Numbered from the stretch's first letter, positions 1-13,312 are shown. The stretch: DNA of 64,000 nucleotides from Sistotremastrum niveocremeum HHB9708 (GCA_001630475.1 KV419408.1:372001-436000); one strand, 5' to 3'. Notes: generated from the letters alone by a model not told the origin. Numbers and translations: made by a program.

Positions 1-4
1 ATTC

Positions 5-1561
5 TTGGATCTCTCGATAGATATCGAGCAGAATTCGAGCGTCACGGCATGCCTCCGCCAATTCAGCGCATCCGAAATGCTGTGTCAGCGCAATAAGTTT
101 TTCTGTGACTCTTGTTGTGGTCTACAGGAGGCAGAGAAGCGCATGAAGATCAAGACTTTGCCCAACGTCTTGGCTCTTCATCTGAAGCGCTTCAAGTATC
201 AGGAAGACGTGCGAAAGTACATTAAACTCGCGTATCGGGTGGCCTTCCCCTTCGAGCTTCGTTTATTCAATACGGTGGACGATGCAATCGACCCCGATCG
301 TTTGTACAAGCTCTTTGCTATCGTGGTACACATCGGCGGCGGCCCCAATCACGGTCACTATACCACCATTGTCAAGTCTCGCGGGTCGTGGCTTGTCTTC
401 GACGACGAAGTCGTTGGCACGATCAAGGAGAGCGAGATTCCGAAGTATTTCGGCGAGTCAAACGTTGGCGCTGGATACGTTCTTTTCTATCAAGCGGTGG
501 ATCTGGACCCCGTCTCGCTTGGGCTGTCTGTTCCTACGCCGCCAGTCAGTGTCCCTCAATCGACTCCCTTGCCTTCGGAACAGAGATCTGTCAGTGATGA
601 GGGCGACGGTGACGGCGACGGTGAAACGGATAGCACGGGTGCGTCTGCCGGGCCGCAAACGCCAAGCGTATCTGCGCACATGCTGCCGAGCCCGGCACGT
701 CCTCAGAAGAAGAACTCCAAAGTCGATCTCCCCGCGGTCTTAGATCCTCCAGTGGCGCCTGAACCATCGCCCGGACCTCCCAACGGCACCGAACCGGAGC
801 CCACCGGCTTGCTTGCACGGACCCTGCGACACACTCGGTCAAACAAGTTTGAGACTAACCGAACAAGCCTTCACAATCCCACCCTACCGACAATCCCATC
901 TACTCCCACCAAGTCATCGAATGGCGACGCTTCCTTTTCCAAAGAAGAGAAGGAGGTTCAGAAAGGTGCAGGGTGGTTTTCCTCGCGAAGAACTGCGCGA
1001 GCCAAGAGTCTAAAAGTAACCCCTCCCTCGAAGCTGACCACCCTTCCCGATACCGCGGCTTCAGCACTTCAAACTCGTATCAATACTTTACACATTCCCG
1101 GGCAGGCAAATGGAGCAATGCACAATGGCACTGATTCCATGTATCCTCCGAGTCCAACCAGCCGTGGCAATGACTCTCGACCACTTTCCGCACTAGGCTC
1201 ATCAGAGAGTCATGGCCGAGAAGAACCTCATGCACCCCTTTCGACAAGGCCTTTACAGTCTTCTCTCACCTTCCCCTTAACAGCGCCAACAGGTGGTGAA
1301 TCAGGGACAGGGTCGCAGCAGTCTGAACCTCTAGCTACCTCCAACCCCCAGTTCCCGACGCCCTCTCAGAGGGAATTGGCGCAGGGCTCAGAATCGGCAC
1401 CTCTTTCGCCTCCCACGACCTGGACTGAAGAGCGCGGCAATCTCAGTCCTCGACCCTCGGCCGGCACTGAGGCAAAATTGACAAAGAAAGCCTCACGGAA
1501 GATGAGCTTATCCAGCATGCCATTGAAAATCTCTGGTCTCATGCGAAGGGACAAAGAGTGA
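5..1561 (+). CDS. ubp9: Ubiquitin carboxyl-terminal hydrolase, USP12/46 (Ubp9) class, 3' part
   Basis: C-terminal part of a cysteine deubiquitinase of the C19 (USP) family; the 5' part with the catalytic Cys box lies left of the window. Visible are a zinc-binding CDSC pair (about residues 35-38), LHLKRFKY (about 58-65), and the His box [13 protein letters not shown] followed by WLVFDDE, which carries the catalytic His and its partner acid. The order and spacing match the USP12/USP46 and yeast Ubp9/13 group, which work with WD-repeat cofactors; that role is inferred from the family. After the fold ends (about residue 165) comes a 350-residue disordered tail rich in Ser, Pro and Thr with basic patches at the end ([12 protein letters not shown]). 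The frame is open from the window edge to TGA at 1559-1561, so this is one long last exon. Confidence 0.88.
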   Translation: MDLSIDIEQNSSVTACLRQFSASEMLCQRNKFFCDSCCGLQEAEKRMKIKTLPNVLALHLKRFKYQEDVRKYIKLAYRVAFPFELRLFNTVDDAIDPDRLYKLFAIVVHIGGGPNHGHYTTIVKSRGSWLVFDDEVVGTIKESEIPKYFGESNVGAGYVLFYQAVDLDPVSLGLSVPTPPVSVPQSTPLPSEQRSVSDEGDGDGDGETDSTGASAGPQTPSVSAHMLPSPARPQKKNSKVDLPAVLDPPVAPEPSPGPPNGTEPEPTGLLARTLRHTRSNKFETNRTSLHNPTLPTIPSTPTKSSNGDASFSKEEKEVQKGAGWFSSRRTARAKSLKVTPPSKLTTLPDTAASALQTRINTLHIPGQANGAMHNGTDSMYPPSPTSRGNDSRPLSALGSSESHGREEPHAPLSTRPLQSSLTFPLTAPTGGESGTGSQQSEPLATSNPQFPTPSQRELAQGSESAPLSPPTTWTEERGNLSPRPSAGTEAKLTKKASRKMSLSSMPLKISGLMRRDKE

Positions 1562-1947
1562 TATCGGGAACCGTCTGCTCATTCGCTCATAGCGATCATC
1601 TACCGCCCTCATCACCGAATATCAGATTAAACCGACAGACGCCGGATACTGTATTACCACCACCGATCATATCTTGCATATACTAGATTGACAATCAACT
1701 AAATCGCGGCTTCAGTTCTCTCGATTTAGAGCTTCGCATTACAGTTTTATGCATTTGCCCCGACTTTTCGACAATATTTCTTATTCACTTTGCTTTCTTG
1801 TACATCATTGCTTTCTTCTATTATATCACATTCTGTAATCGACTGACAAAATGGAATACGACTTCGATAGTCATAATCATATACTGTAGTCGGAAATGTA
1901 CTAAAGTGTCTCTGCACACATCCTGGTGTACACGTGGGTTGGGTGCC
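1562..1947. other. Intergenic spacer between convergent genes
   Basis: No gene seen. The stretch is AT-rich 3' flank shared by the deubiquitinase gene (plus) and the F-box gene (minus), which converge here. Short open frames lack conserved motifs. Confidence 0.6.
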
Positions 1948-3812
1948 TCAATAAAGGTGAGTGAAGTCGACCACGTGCATACACGAGTTATGCGCGGTGG
2001 CGATGCAAAGCCGACTTGAGCCCTCATCGAAGGCGATAGTGGAAGGTCCACGTTGTAGATCTTCAAGCAGAACGCCAGGAAGAGGGATAGTCTGCAAGTG
2101 CCTTGCAGGGTTATCCAAAATGGATCCGTCTGCTCCATTCTCCTTGGAGAATCTCACTAGACCGCAAACTTCAGGCGCTTCTTTGCCATCCGGACCCATG
2201 ACCCAGAATGATCGAGTGATTCCCCCGTAGACTGAAAGAGGCCTAGCTGATGGAAATTCGTCGGCACGCCAGTAATACCCAGTGGGGGCTTGATCTGGTA
2301 AATATCGATAATTTATGTTTCCGGCGAACGCGGGTTCATACGGGTCAAGTGGGACGGGGTGGAGCTGGCGGACGTAGCACATAGGTGCTTGCAAGGATTG
2401 AGAGGCGACAGAGACGCCACCACGAATCAAGATACTTGGCGGCTTCTGCTGGGTGATGGTAGATGTGGTGAAAGATGAATCGAAAGGATTGGTGGGGGTC
2501 ATCCGCGTCGTAAAGACTTGTACGAAATCTAGCTTCACGTTCTGTTCGACGGAATGGAAGAGTGGCAGCCTTCGACGAGGCTCTGAGGCTGAGCGCGGCA
2601 GTTGATAGAACTCGAACAGGTATCTAGGAGGAATCTGACAGGCAGACTCCTCTGTGGGGACGACTTCTCGAACGACGAAAATCAACTTCTGGGCAGAGAG
2701 TATGGTGATAGATTTCACTGAGCAGGTCTAGAAACAATCAGCCCGACGATCACATGTTTTGATTTACAAATTCCGCTCACCAAAGGAAGAGGAAGCGCGT
2801 TGTCCAAGTCCTGAGTGAATGGATTGATGGGAGCAAAGCCAACCCGACGCCCGCTCGAGATGTTTTGCATCATGATCTCTGTTCCGTTCCTCACAAAGGC
2901 TACGCATGGCTTCCCGTGAATGGTCTCTAGTGTTAGAGATGTGATCATGCTCTGGTGCCGTCGGCGATGAAGGACGTAGAAGGGCTGGATGTTTGGATAG
3001 TCTTCAAACTCGCGCAACCCGAAATCGACAGCAACAGAAAAATGCTCGATGCTTTCGAGCGATATGCCCAATATCTGGAATGTATTCCTGGATATAAGAT
3101 TAAGAAAAGCCGTGTTATTTGGCATATGAGATCGCATACCCTGACTGATTTGCATCTCTCGTGTCAAGAGCAACGACGATACACTTGGCATCGTCGACAA
3201 TCATATATTGAGCCTGTAGTTCTGTCGCAGGCCCAGAAAGAACAGTTCGAGCTATCGCACAAAAGCGGCGACTGGAATCCAAACGATCAACTTCCCACAA
3301 CACGAGGTAGTACAGGCCATTGCTGGGTTCCCGGGCTACCACGACAGAATATTTGCCGCCTGGAAGTAGAGCGATGGACTGCACGAAACAGGACGCATCG
3401 AAACTATGATAAACGGGTAGGTTGAGACCATGATTCCATTCGAGCTCAGCGCGATACGCTCGTTTTAGAGTCTGTTCGCAGAAGGCAGCAGATAAGTTAT
3501 CTAGAGTGTGGAGGTTCGTGGGTGGCATCGGGGGCAATGGAGTGCTGGACGACGTCAAAAGTCGTTTCCATATGATTGCTTCATGCGTCAACGCATAGAA
3601 GTTCCTGTCGACCTATTGTCATGAAGTGTAAGCAGGACATACGAATAGAAAGGCACAGGACGAACACAACGTAATATGAGAATATCGCGTATCTCAAGCC
3701 AGTGGCATATCTCAAGCACGACGTCCTGCGGAAGGGACAAAAAATAGTTCGGTTCGATGAACAAGGTTCTGAGTTCCCGTTTGGCATGTTCGAATACGCT
3801 CGCTATCGTCAT
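1948..3812 (-). CDS. F-box protein
   Basis: Spliced minus-strand gene. An N-terminal F-box runs LPQDVVLEICHWLEIRDIL, then after an intron at about 3595-3650 continues CVDRNFYALTHEAIIWKRLL, the usual layout of the numerous Agaricomycete F-box genes. F-box proteins link a substrate to Skp1-Cullin-1 ubiquitin ligase; the substrate here is unknown. The long C-terminal part is built of beta-rich segments that look like a degenerate propeller, for example AQYMIVDDAKCIVVALDTRD and SITILSAQKLIFVVREV, but no clear WD repeat is readable. Exons lie at about 3812-3650, 3595-3200, 3150-2780 and 2720-1948. The start is the ATG at 3812 (MTIASVFEH), about 95 bases below a TATATATA element. Confidence 0.75.
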
Positions 3813-4228
3813 GTTGAGCAAGCAGGAAGGATGGCACGATATCACGGATTTGTTGGTCAGAGGGCAATGTGGGAGTCGGGAGATTCACTTGTGGGGGCAG
3901 TAACGTATATATAGGCATGTTAACAGAGGCAACGCTGCCGGCCTGGCTCTTTTGTTACTTGTTGGCAGCGTGATTGTGGGTATTGACCACTTGGCGACAG
4001 CAAAGTGAACAGCCCAGCCGGTGCATCGAGACCGAACGGTGGCATAGTAGTCAGAGTGCCACAAGACATTGACATGACGCGCAGAGCCAAGCTTGGATCC
4101 AAGCACGACTGGGAGGTCGAAGCGCGTTTGTTGACATTTGTTCGCCGATGTCACGATCTACCTCGCGAGATCAACAGTACAGCGCTTCTCCATTGGCGCT
4201 TCTACAACTCGGTCTATCTATTGTTCTA
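3813..4228. other. Spacer between two minus-strand genes
   Basis: No gene seen. It holds the 3' flank of the inositol monophosphatase gene and the promoter of the F-box gene, including a TATA-like element at 3906-3913. Overlapping short frames lack conserved motifs or splice logic. Confidence 0.55.
3906..3913 (-). promoter_or_regulatory. TATA-like box of the F-box gene
   Basis: A perfect TATATATA lies about 95 bases upstream of the F-box gene start on the minus strand, a fitting distance for a fungal core promoter. No expression evidence is available. Confidence 0.4.
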
Positions 4229-5582
4229 TTAAATCGCATCCCACTCAGATACGGACGCGTAGAAGGCCTTGACAATTCGACGTTGACCATCCGTAGATGA
4301 TTCATCCTGCTAGATGATGAGAAAATGGTCTTGAGCTTTGTTTCGGAGAAGCTTACCACGGAGCTGGGCAATGCTCTATGAACAATAGATCAGAAACTGA
4401 TTCGGGATGATACACGGCTCACAAACCTCACGACTATATATTTTCTGCCCGTCAGAATATTTTCGTCTACGTCGCCGTCATGTGGAGCTGAGGATGCGCC
4501 GGACACGAAACCGCCAGCCTCTTGGGCGATTACCACACCCGCCTGACGCATTTTCAGCCACGACGACACCTAGGAGGCGAAATACCTACACAAACATCCC
4601 AGGGCCTCGAGACGATATGTCAAAAGGCTGCTCATCGTCAACTAAGCAGAAAGATACTCACCAACAACCGATTTCCCTGAACATCAGAACAGCTCAGAAT
4701 TAGAGGGAGGTATATGCCAGGCGACTTACCAGTATAAGTCTAGAGAGCCGCTGGCAACTAAAGCGAAGTTAAGAGCAGCACTCCCGACACTTCTCAGAGA
4801 GTGTGCCATCTGACCGCCTCTAATGTCTTCTGGATTCCCGGCAAGTCTTACGAATGACTGGCTTTTGAGGTCCATGACATCTCTGCTCCTATCAGAACCC
4901 CATTCGACGGCGATCAAAGCATCGTGGAGAGATTTGAGGGGCCCAGGTGCATGCAAGGGAAGACGATGTGTTTGGTTCCTTTGCGTCAGGTGGGAGCCAT
5001 GGCCAGTCAGTCCTGTATACTACTCCACGTGAAGCTATGGAGGATGAACGTTCAGAAGAACACCTCACAAGTTGATCAAGGAACGGATTATAAATGACTC
5101 CAATGGTAGGTCGCTTTTTGTAGATGAGTCCCAGAGATATGCAGACGAACGGAAAGCCATGAACAAAATTGGTGGTCCCATCTGGTGAGAAGATATCAAT
5201 CTAGATCCTGTAGCAAGAAATTCTGCGAACCGATAGGATCAACACAGTATGTCGGGTCGTCGGTGAGCGGCGGCCTTTGACCTGATGAGTAGGACTCCTC
5301 TCCAATGCTTGATCGGGGTAAGCAAGAGTGTAGAGAAGCTTTGACAGAAACGGACAAGCCAAATGCTGGATATTTTTTCTTGATCTCCGCGCGTACAAAC
5401 TCTTCGACCTTGACGTCCCATTCAGTGACCAAGTCAACCGAGTTCTTCTTTTCGTCAATCTTGCCAGACGTCCCCAAAATCGCACGAGAGCCTTCTAGTA
5501 TGATGGCGCCAGCTTCTCTGGCAAGACTGGACGTGAATATCAGTATCTCTTGCAGTTCATGATCTTGGAGCGTGACGGCCAT
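4229..5582 (-). CDS. Inositol-1-monophosphatase family protein
   Basis: Minus-strand, multi-exon Mg2+-dependent phosphatase that hydrolyses inositol monophosphates (family knowledge). The metal-binding signature is complete after splicing: [15 protein letters not shown], then FIGEES, then [16 protein letters not shown], each broken by short introns (about 5303-5351 and 5173-5224), and near the C-terminus [15 protein letters not shown], the second metal site. The middle segment [15 protein letters not shown] and [19 protein letters not shown] match the family core. The last exons read [16 protein letters not shown] and [16 protein letters not shown] before TAA at 4229-4231. Length near 310 residues is normal. 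QutG-type relatives share all motifs, so the exact substrate is open. It starts head to head with the THO gene. Confidence 0.9.
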
Positions 5583-5620
5583 CTTGGACAGTAGATGCCA
5601 TCTCCAACGTTCCTTCTCGG
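5583..5620. promoter_or_regulatory. Very short bidirectional promoter
   Basis: Only 38 bases separate the ATG of the monophosphatase (minus) from the first in-frame ATG of the THO subunit gene (plus). If the next in-frame ATG at 5678 is used, the gap is 95 bases. Core promoter elements of each gene must overlap the other's 5' region. No TATA box is visible. Confidence 0.4.
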
Positions 5621-8479
5621 ATGCTACAAGTCGAGCCGGGCGGCTATCGGAAGTGTATTCCCAGCCGTGAAGCTCTTATGCCTTTCCCGCTGCAGGGCGA
5701 TCTTGCAGAACTAATCACTCGCTTGAATACGGTCAAATCAGACGACGGTTCACTAGATGCTCTTGTATCTGATGTTCTACAAAGAGCCAACTCAAAAGCT
5801 CTAGCTGTGAATCGCAGAGCACAATGGGAATACTTACTCCGCCGGGAAGTGTTTCAGCATGCAGTTCGTTTCTTTGTCTTCTGGATATATGTTGGCCTTG
5901 GATAAATGGGCGATTTCAGCGTACTGAAGGAGATACCCTGCAACATTCTCCCGTGATGTATTACCGTGGTCTTCGCGACAGATTGGATCTTGTACTGACA
6001 TTCACTGAACATGGCACGTACTCTGTGATTTTATGTATGTAATAGCTGATAATCGGCAACAGATGCTTGCGACATGGCTTTCCCAATGACAGTGCTGCAG
6101 GAGCTCACCGAAATGCAAACCATTGACTCATGTTCACATATATTTGCGTGGATTGAGGATCGTTCGGCGCGCCTAACCAAGGTGCGCGGTCATCTAATCT
6201 ATGCATGTTTTGGATCTTCACATTCTGTCAAGGGAATGGAGCCACAGAAAGGGAAAGCTCTGGTCATGCTTCGGACTCTCAACGAGTTACTTCGCCGCCT
6301 GTCTAAGACCGAGCAAACCACATTCTGCGGCAGGATTCTGACATTTTTGAGTGGTGTGTTTCCTCTGGGCGAACGCAGTGGAGTCAACTTGAGAGGGGAA
6401 TATGGACCTCAGTGGGAACCTGTTATTATCCGACCCAAAGCCTTGCTCGGTCAAGAAGACCCAATGGATGTGGAACCTCGACCTTCCGAGCCCAAAGCAG
6501 AGGACAGCATGGATGTGGACAAGAAACCTGCCGAATCGAAGGAATCAGCTGTTTCTTCTGAAACCGATAGCGAGGGGAACGCCAAAGTACGAACATCAGG
6601 AGACCAGAAGAAAGAAGGTACGTCATTGATCCGTTTGATATATTAATCCTCATTTCTCTATCTGTTCGTCTAGAATTCTTCCAGACATTCTGGTCGCTGC
6701 AGTTGCCATTCTCCAGACCTTCACTATTGACGCAGCAGTCTGTATTCGCTGATTTCAAGCACGCCGTCAATGTTGTCCTTCCCGTCATATCGGAGGCCAA
6801 CAAGAGAGAACGCCTCATGATGGGCAGTAAAGCTGTGATGGGTCATGTCACCGGCAAAAGGAAGCGAACACCACCCACAGATCTCAATGACGATGCACGA
6901 CGCGACTATTTCTTTTCCAAATTTCTTACTTCCCCAGATCTCCTGGAACTCGAAGTAAGGGCGGTCATTTTTCCGGCATACTCATATGCTCACCCCTTGC
7001 AAAGCTAGCCGATTCACTGTTCCGACGCCAAATACTTATGCAACTCTTGGTACTTTTGCAACATGTGCAACTGTTCACTAAGGCAGAGAAAGCAAAATGG
7101 GAATCTCCTCGAAATCGCTCTCTGCAAATGGATTTTGTCCTGGAAGCCGCCGACGAGAAATGGACAGCCGACAGCTGGACCAAAGCTATGCAGGAATTAA
7201 AAGCCACGACGCCTTTCGGAAAAGAGTTCGCCGACACAGTAGCGGTGATTTTGCAACGAGAAAGGAATTGGGTTTGTAACTCTCTTGCTCTTATCGGCCA
7301 TGTATTGAGTTTTCCCCAGATCAGCTGGAAGAATGACCTCTGTCCTTCCTTTGAAAAACCTGCTGTGCCGTCTCTGGACTCCGACACCATTCAAGCGCGA
7401 TCCGAAAAGCTCGCCCCGATCGCTGATTGGGAATGGAAATACGGAAGCGAGCCTCTTACGGACCTGTTTGAGATGGGGTACAAGGATATCACTGACCTTG
7501 AAGACCCTCAACGGTATGAGATCCAACTGATTAACTCACACAGTATTTTGAGTCCTCTATCTGTACAGATTTAACGACCTCGAAAGCTACGTCAGACAAA
7601 TCAAGCAAACCGACAAGAAAATCGAGATGCGGAAGAAGCAAATCGAACAGATCAAGAAGAGACAGGCTGCTAGTGCCTCATCGGCAGCCGAGAAAGCCAC
7701 CCCGGCTCCTCCGATTGTGAAAGTAGAAACCGCCCAATCACCCAGTGTCAAACCCGCACCAACACCAGCTCCTCCTCCTACACCCCCCAGAAAACCTCTC
7801 TCAAGTACAGGCATGCATCCCCTCCCACCCAAACCTGGCACTGCTGTTCCCGAGTCGCGCGCCGCAACCCCCGTCAAACCACCACCCGCCACGTCTACTC
7901 AAAATGTAGAATCGTCGGAGCCGCCCAAGCCTACAAAGGTAGTCCGCGCTCCTCCGCCTCCTAAAGATCCTCAGGTCGAGATGTTCGAAAATGTCAGCAA
8001 CTTCAGTCTTCTGTATAATGTTCTTAACTCAGTTTCTTTAGACCAAACGGAAGCTGTCATGGCTGGCTCTTAGAGTCGCCCGAGAAGAACATTGGCAGCT
8101 ATTTGCTGGAGCCAAAGGCAACCCGGAGCGTATGATGTGGATGCTCGAGCATGGCAAAGATACCATGAAATTCGACGATGAATACTCATTCAGTGTCACT
8201 GGGTGGGTCAAAGGAGACACTTCAATGGTTCCTGTACCACCGGAGAAGAGACCTCGAACTTCTGCATTAGCGAGCGAAGCTAAAGATGGACCCAAAGGTT
8301 CTCCTGCACCGGAGGAGCAGAAACTCCTCGTAGATGCCCGAAGTAGTCCGTCCCTCCAGGGTACTGATCCTATGATCGCAGCTCTGCCATCTGCTCGCAC
8401 TGAAGAGTCAATACCAGGCTCGAATTCCCATGCAGCTGGAGACGTTCAGATGTCAGAGGCCGTGGATACAGAGAAATAA
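5621..8479 (+). CDS. HPR1: THO complex subunit 1 (Hpr1/THOC1)
   Basis: Spliced plus-strand gene for the THO subunit that couples transcription elongation to mRNP packaging and export in the nucleus (family knowledge). Diagnostic blocks include [54 protein letters not shown], and near the end [19 protein letters not shown] with [15 protein letters not shown] Pro/Ala/Lys-rich linker at about 7620-7980 separates the THOC1 core from this last block, which follows an intron at about 7993-8041. An acidic insert (QEDPMDVEP and a second SMDVDKK copy) sits at about 6450-6520. The first in-frame ATG is at 5621, with a second at 5678 ([13 protein letters not shown]) that may be the true start. The stop is TAA at 8477-8479. 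Confidence 0.88.
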
Positions 8480-8640
8480 CTCAGACACGAAACGGGGCAC
8501 TCGGGACGTGGACCTTGTATTATTATTTAGCGTATCTTTCTCGCTGTCCAAGACCATTTCGCAGATACTATGTAGGCCGGAGATACCGGCATCAGGCTTG
8601 GCTGTTTTCTTATCTCTTAACTCTGGCTTCGACGCGTTGC

Positions 8641-10065
8641 ATGCCCTTGCTCGTCAAGACATTCCCCAAAGCACATCCAACATGGCAGCATTGCAGATCA
8701 ACTCTACTCATTCGCTGCAACTCGAGAGCGAGTGCCAAATTATTCGAAGATGCTGCCCGGGAGGAAGCCGAAGAGCAGCTTGAAGTCGCCAAGCGACGCC
8801 CACCTCCTCAATCCGTCTCAACCCATGAAAACTGGACAGGCGACGAATCTATACAGGATGCCGTCCTCAGAATGCTTGTCGATAAATACAAGCCTCTACG
8901 AAGTGGACATATTCGCTCAGCAGACGAAAAGATAAAATCTTCATTGACAAACCTCTCGCCAACCTCATCCATGATCTCTGAAGAATCTGATGCATTCTTC
9001 GCTCATTCGGTGCCCTCTTCGTCTAGCTCCACGGGTGCTAGTGCCGACCATAAGCCATGGTTGGTCACATTCAAGGTGCCATCGCATGCCGCCAAAATCA
9101 AGTTTGCCCGATTGCCTCCCAGTCCCAAGCCCAGCCCCGTCTCTGCGCCGCCACCGACGATTTCTAGCATTAAACAACAGAAGAGGGCTAAGCAAGTCGC
9201 GCGGGTCACTGAGGCTTGGGAATCAAGTCTCGATTATAGAATCGGCAGGCGCAGTGGTCAACAACATGCTAATCCTTCGAGTATGAAGGGCTGGGCAAGT
9301 CTAGTGGAAGAACGCATCGAGGTCAGTGTGTGCCATGGTCAGTAGAGGACAGTATACTAATAGGCATCTGTAGAAAGCGAGAATTCAGGGGCAGTTCAAA
9401 GTCCTCAGCGGCCGAGGCAAGCCTCTCGTCCGAGAAGTAGAGGAGAGAAATCCGTTCGTGGCCCGCGAAGAGTTTCTAATGAATAGAATTGTGCAACGAA
9501 ATGGTGCGGCACCACCGTGGGTCGAAATACAAGGCGGTAAGTGGTTCTCGTCAACTGGAGCAAGTTGGACCAGCTGAATCCTCTGTCAGAGATGGAATCA
9601 TCCCTTCAGTCTCTTCGGCTCATGCTGCGCTCATCCTGGATCCGACGAACGGTCAGGATGCTCACTCTTACGGGTGATGCTGCACACATTTGGACCATCG
9701 AGGAATTAAAACACCATCGGGATCCTGAATGGGAACAGCGAGAGTCGGCATTCCACGAGCAAGCCATCACAGACCTTAATTCCTTGATACGCAAGTACAA
9801 CACGGTCGCTCCTTATGTTGTCCGGCGACCATATACAACCCGCGAAACCGAACTACAACTAGCAATCGAAGGATCCGCTCAACATATTTACGAGAAGCTT
9901 CAAGCCAAAGACTCAACCCAGTCGCAAGCCACAGGGAGCAGCGTTGAAGATACTTCAGATGACCCGTCCACCTCGTCGACAGGTGCTACGGGTTCCGCTT
10001 TACCCAAAATCAGACTGCGAGACGTCCTACGTGATCTGTGGCAAAACATGAGGATGTCAAGATGA
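8641..10065 (+). CDS. DUF1992 / DNAJC28-like conserved protein, probably mitochondrial
   Basis: Carries the DUF1992 domain found in DNAJC28 homologues: LVEERIE (intron 9322-9373) KARIQGQFKVLSGRGKPL, then NPFVAREEFLMNRIVQRNG and APPWVEIQG, with another intron at 9537-9589. No J-domain is visible, as in other fungal members. The ATG at 8641 is chosen because the frame upstream has no ATG, and because it gives a basic, hydroxylated N-terminus (MPLLVKTFPKAHPTWQHCR) typical of a mitochondrial presequence. A low-complexity Ser/Pro stretch separates this from the domain. The function of the family is poorly known; human DNAJC28 has been tied to Golgi transport. The C-terminal part ends LRDVLRDLWQNMRMSR. 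It sits 161 bases downstream of HPR1 on the same strand. Confidence 0.75.
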
Positions 10066-10244
10066 CACTCGTTATCATTATTGTTTGTAACAACACCGAA
10101 TTGTACCACATGTACTTTAGCAACATTGAGATTTGGTTTCCCAGCCCTATGTCATCAATATTGCAATCTGGTTCCGTCCGGCTCCCGGAACTTGAACTGG
10201 ACTTGAATGTTGCCGGCGGTGAGTTCAGGCGACAGAGAGCGACG

Positions 10245-13240
10245 ATGTTCAAACCAAGGAGAACTGCAATAAGATTTCTAGCTTCTCAATCTGAGAGAGC
10301 TGTCGCAACTGCTCGTCTCGGTGGTGCCTCCAAGACTACTGTCATTGGCTCTGCCTTGATACATGCTGCTTCTCCCACAAAGACTGTTCCCGTCCTGAGA
10401 CAAGCTCGAAGCCTCGCAACAGGTCTCACTACGCTTTTTCTTCATGGACATCTGCTTATGGAGACACAGCTTCCACCTCGACCCTTGACAGCCTTGTGCA
10501 GGATGCACAACAACTGCCATTGTTTGACAAGATTCTTATTGCGAATCGGTCTCATTCTCTATATTCAACGGTGCCTTTAAGGCTGATCGGAATTCTAGTG
10601 GTGAAATTGCATGTAGAGTCATTCGTACGGCAAAGCAATTGGGGATCAAGACCGTAGCGGTCTATAGTGAGGTCGATCGGAATGCCTTGCACGTTCAGCT
10701 GGTAAGTATGCCCAGGTCGCTTCCGGTTCAATTTCTGACTTAATGGCATTCGCTACTTAGGCTGATGAAGCATTCTATATCGGACCTGCGCCGTCATCTG
10801 AGAGCTATGTGAGAGCTCTCTTGATATCTCCAGACGATCCACTGAAAGGGGTCGAAGTTGAGAATGGATAGAATTCTGGAGGTGGCTTTGCAGACTGGCG
10901 CGCAAGTAAGCTCTTCTCCTGAGTATAGACTTGTGAATAACGTTTGAAATCCTCTAGGCTGTCCACCCAGGGTTCGCAGTTTGAAATTTCGCGAAAGCAG
11001 GCTTTTGACCTTGGGATTAGATATGGTTTCCTCAGTGAGAATGCAGGCTTCGCTCAGAAACTGTTTGAACATGGGATCGTGTTTATCGGTCCTCCAGCCT
11101 CTGCTATTGTGAGCATGGGATCCAAAAGGTAAAATTAGATCTTGAGCCAGTTGTCCCAGCCTGACCAGTAATCTATTAAGCGAATCAAAGGATATAATGA
11201 TCGGTTAGAACTGCACAAAGTTTATCTGCAGCATTCTGACCTTCGTTACTGTAGCTGCTGGTGTGCCGTGTGTTCCCGGATATCATGGCCAAGATCAATC
11301 TTTCGACGTATTGTTATCCGAAGCCAAGCAGATCGGATTTCCGGTTTTGATCAAAGCTGTCATGGGTGGCGGCGGGAAGGGTATGCGTATATGTTTCTCC
11401 GAAGCAGATTTTCTGGAGTCCTTGACGTCTGCTCAACGTGAGGCTCAGAAATCCTTCGGAGATTCGCGGGTCCTGGTTGAGAAATATATTGTTCGCCCCC
11501 GGCATGTGGAAGTGCAGGTGTTCGGAGATACCCATGGGAATGTGATCAGTTTATGGGAGAGAGATTGTTCTGTGCAACGGCGCCATCAGAAAATCATCGA
11601 GGAGGTAAGCATTTTGCACTGGGCGGAGCAGGATATACTTATCCGTATTGTAGGCACCAGCACCTGGGCTATCAGCAGAGGTCCGAGCACAATTGGGTGC
11701 GAAAGCTGTTGCGGCGGCGCGTGCTGTCGGGTATACTGGCGCAGGCACTGTTGAATTTATCTACGACACTGATACCGGTCTATTTTATTTCATGGAGATG
11801 TAGGTGATGATGGCGCCATTCCAGAATTTTTGCTAACATGAATTTCTCGAGGATAGGAATACTCGACTACAAGTCGAAGTGAGTGCGTCGCGTCAAGAAA
11901 GGCTTGGACTAATGGATTGCAGCATCCTGTTACCGAGATGATCACAGGCTTGGACCTCGTAGAATGGCAACTTTCGGTTGGGCAGCCTAATTTTTGATCG
12001 CTTCGGCCACACTGAGTCTTACCAGGTTGCTGCCGGAAATACTCTCCCATTGGACCAATCCTCAGTTCCTTTGCATGGGCACGCTTTTGAGGCGCGGATA
12101 TATGCAGAGAATCCTCGCAACAACTTCCTTCCTGACGCTGGGCCTCTTCTACATACTCGGGTTCCTCCAGTCAGCCGATCAGTTCGTGTGGACGAAGGCT
12201 TCAAGACAGGTGACTTGGACTCACATCAGCTTTCTGCGGAGCTAAACACCATCTAGGCTCACGGATTGAAGTTTACTATGATCCCCTCATATCCAAATTG
12301 ATAGTCCATGGCCGCACTCGCAAGGATGCTCTTCGACAGTTAAGGGCGGCGTTAGATCAATATCAAGTAGCAGGTGTAACCACGAATATCGATTTTCTGA
12401 AGACACTCTCTGCACACCCTGCCTTTATAGAGGCGGAGGTAGAAACTGGTTTTATCGATGTACGCAGGTTATATGATCTGGCTTGTGATTGGTCTCACAC
12501 AGCTGTAGAAATATCGAGAGGATCTATTAGGCCCCATGTCCCCTCCGTCACCTGAACTCCTCCTTCAAGCAGCGTTGTTCTCTTACTCAAGAGAGTTTAG
12601 GCATACAGAGAATGGGAAACAGTCGCCTTGGACATCTCTAACAGGCCGTCGGTTCGGTGGTGATGTCTTGGAAAAAACCGTCTCCTTCTCCGTTCCTTCT
12701 GAAGGAGGGACAGAAAGGCACAGTGTCGTTTTATCCGTGCTAGGCCCCAACATCTTTAACTGCACTGTTACATCAAACGGAGAGAAAACTACATTCGAAC
12801 AGGTTCGGACCACTATTCGGGGGCCTCACGACATCGAAGTGACTACGGCTTCTGACAAATGGCACTCGACCATTATACCTCATTCTGTAGGCCAAGATCC
12901 CTTGATTTCTACACTTCCCATTCGCCACTTCTATGTTTTCCACAGAGGCAAATCAACTACCCTCACAGAAGTTCTCCCAGAGTGGGCCACTTCTCGAGCC
13001 TCGGGAACTTCGGCCGTCATCTCTGGCAACCTGCGAGCTCCTATGCCTAGCGTCATAGTGGACGTTCGAGTCAAAGTAGGAGAGAAAGTGACAGTCGGAC
13101 AGGCCATCGTGATCCTAGAAAGCATGAAAACAGAGACGATTCTTCGAGCTCAGAAGGAAGGTGTCGTAACTTCAGTCAGTTGTAAGAAGGGCGAGATGGT
13201 CAGTGAGGGCCAGCAGCTTGTTGAATTGGGAGACCTGTAG
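10245..13240 (+). CDS. mccA: 3-Methylcrotonyl-CoA carboxylase, biotin-containing alpha subunit
   Basis: Mitochondrial biotin enzyme subunit of leucine breakdown. The N-terminus is long and basic ([20 protein letters not shown]), as expected for import. The biotin carboxylase core follows: [51 protein letters not shown], the ATP-grasp glycine loop [10 protein letters not shown], and [12 protein letters not shown] with [12 protein letters not shown]. The C-terminal biotinyl domain has the ESMKTE motif, whose Lys is biotinylated, in [20 protein letters not shown]. At least ten introns were placed; the reading frame stays open across them. The separate beta subunit is not in this window. Start ATG 10245-10247, stop TAG 13238-13240. 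ESMKTE rather than AMKME favours MCC alpha over propionyl- or pyruvate carboxylase. Confidence 0.9.
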
Positions 13241-13312
13241 CATGCATTTTGTAATACGAAGCAGCTTGTACTAGTAGGTGACTGTGAATTTTGCAAGTTC
13301 GGCTTGTCGCGA

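Noticed and set aside
5305-5562. Plus-strand frame opposite the monophosphatase
   Set aside because: Pure shadow of the conserved minus-strand exon.
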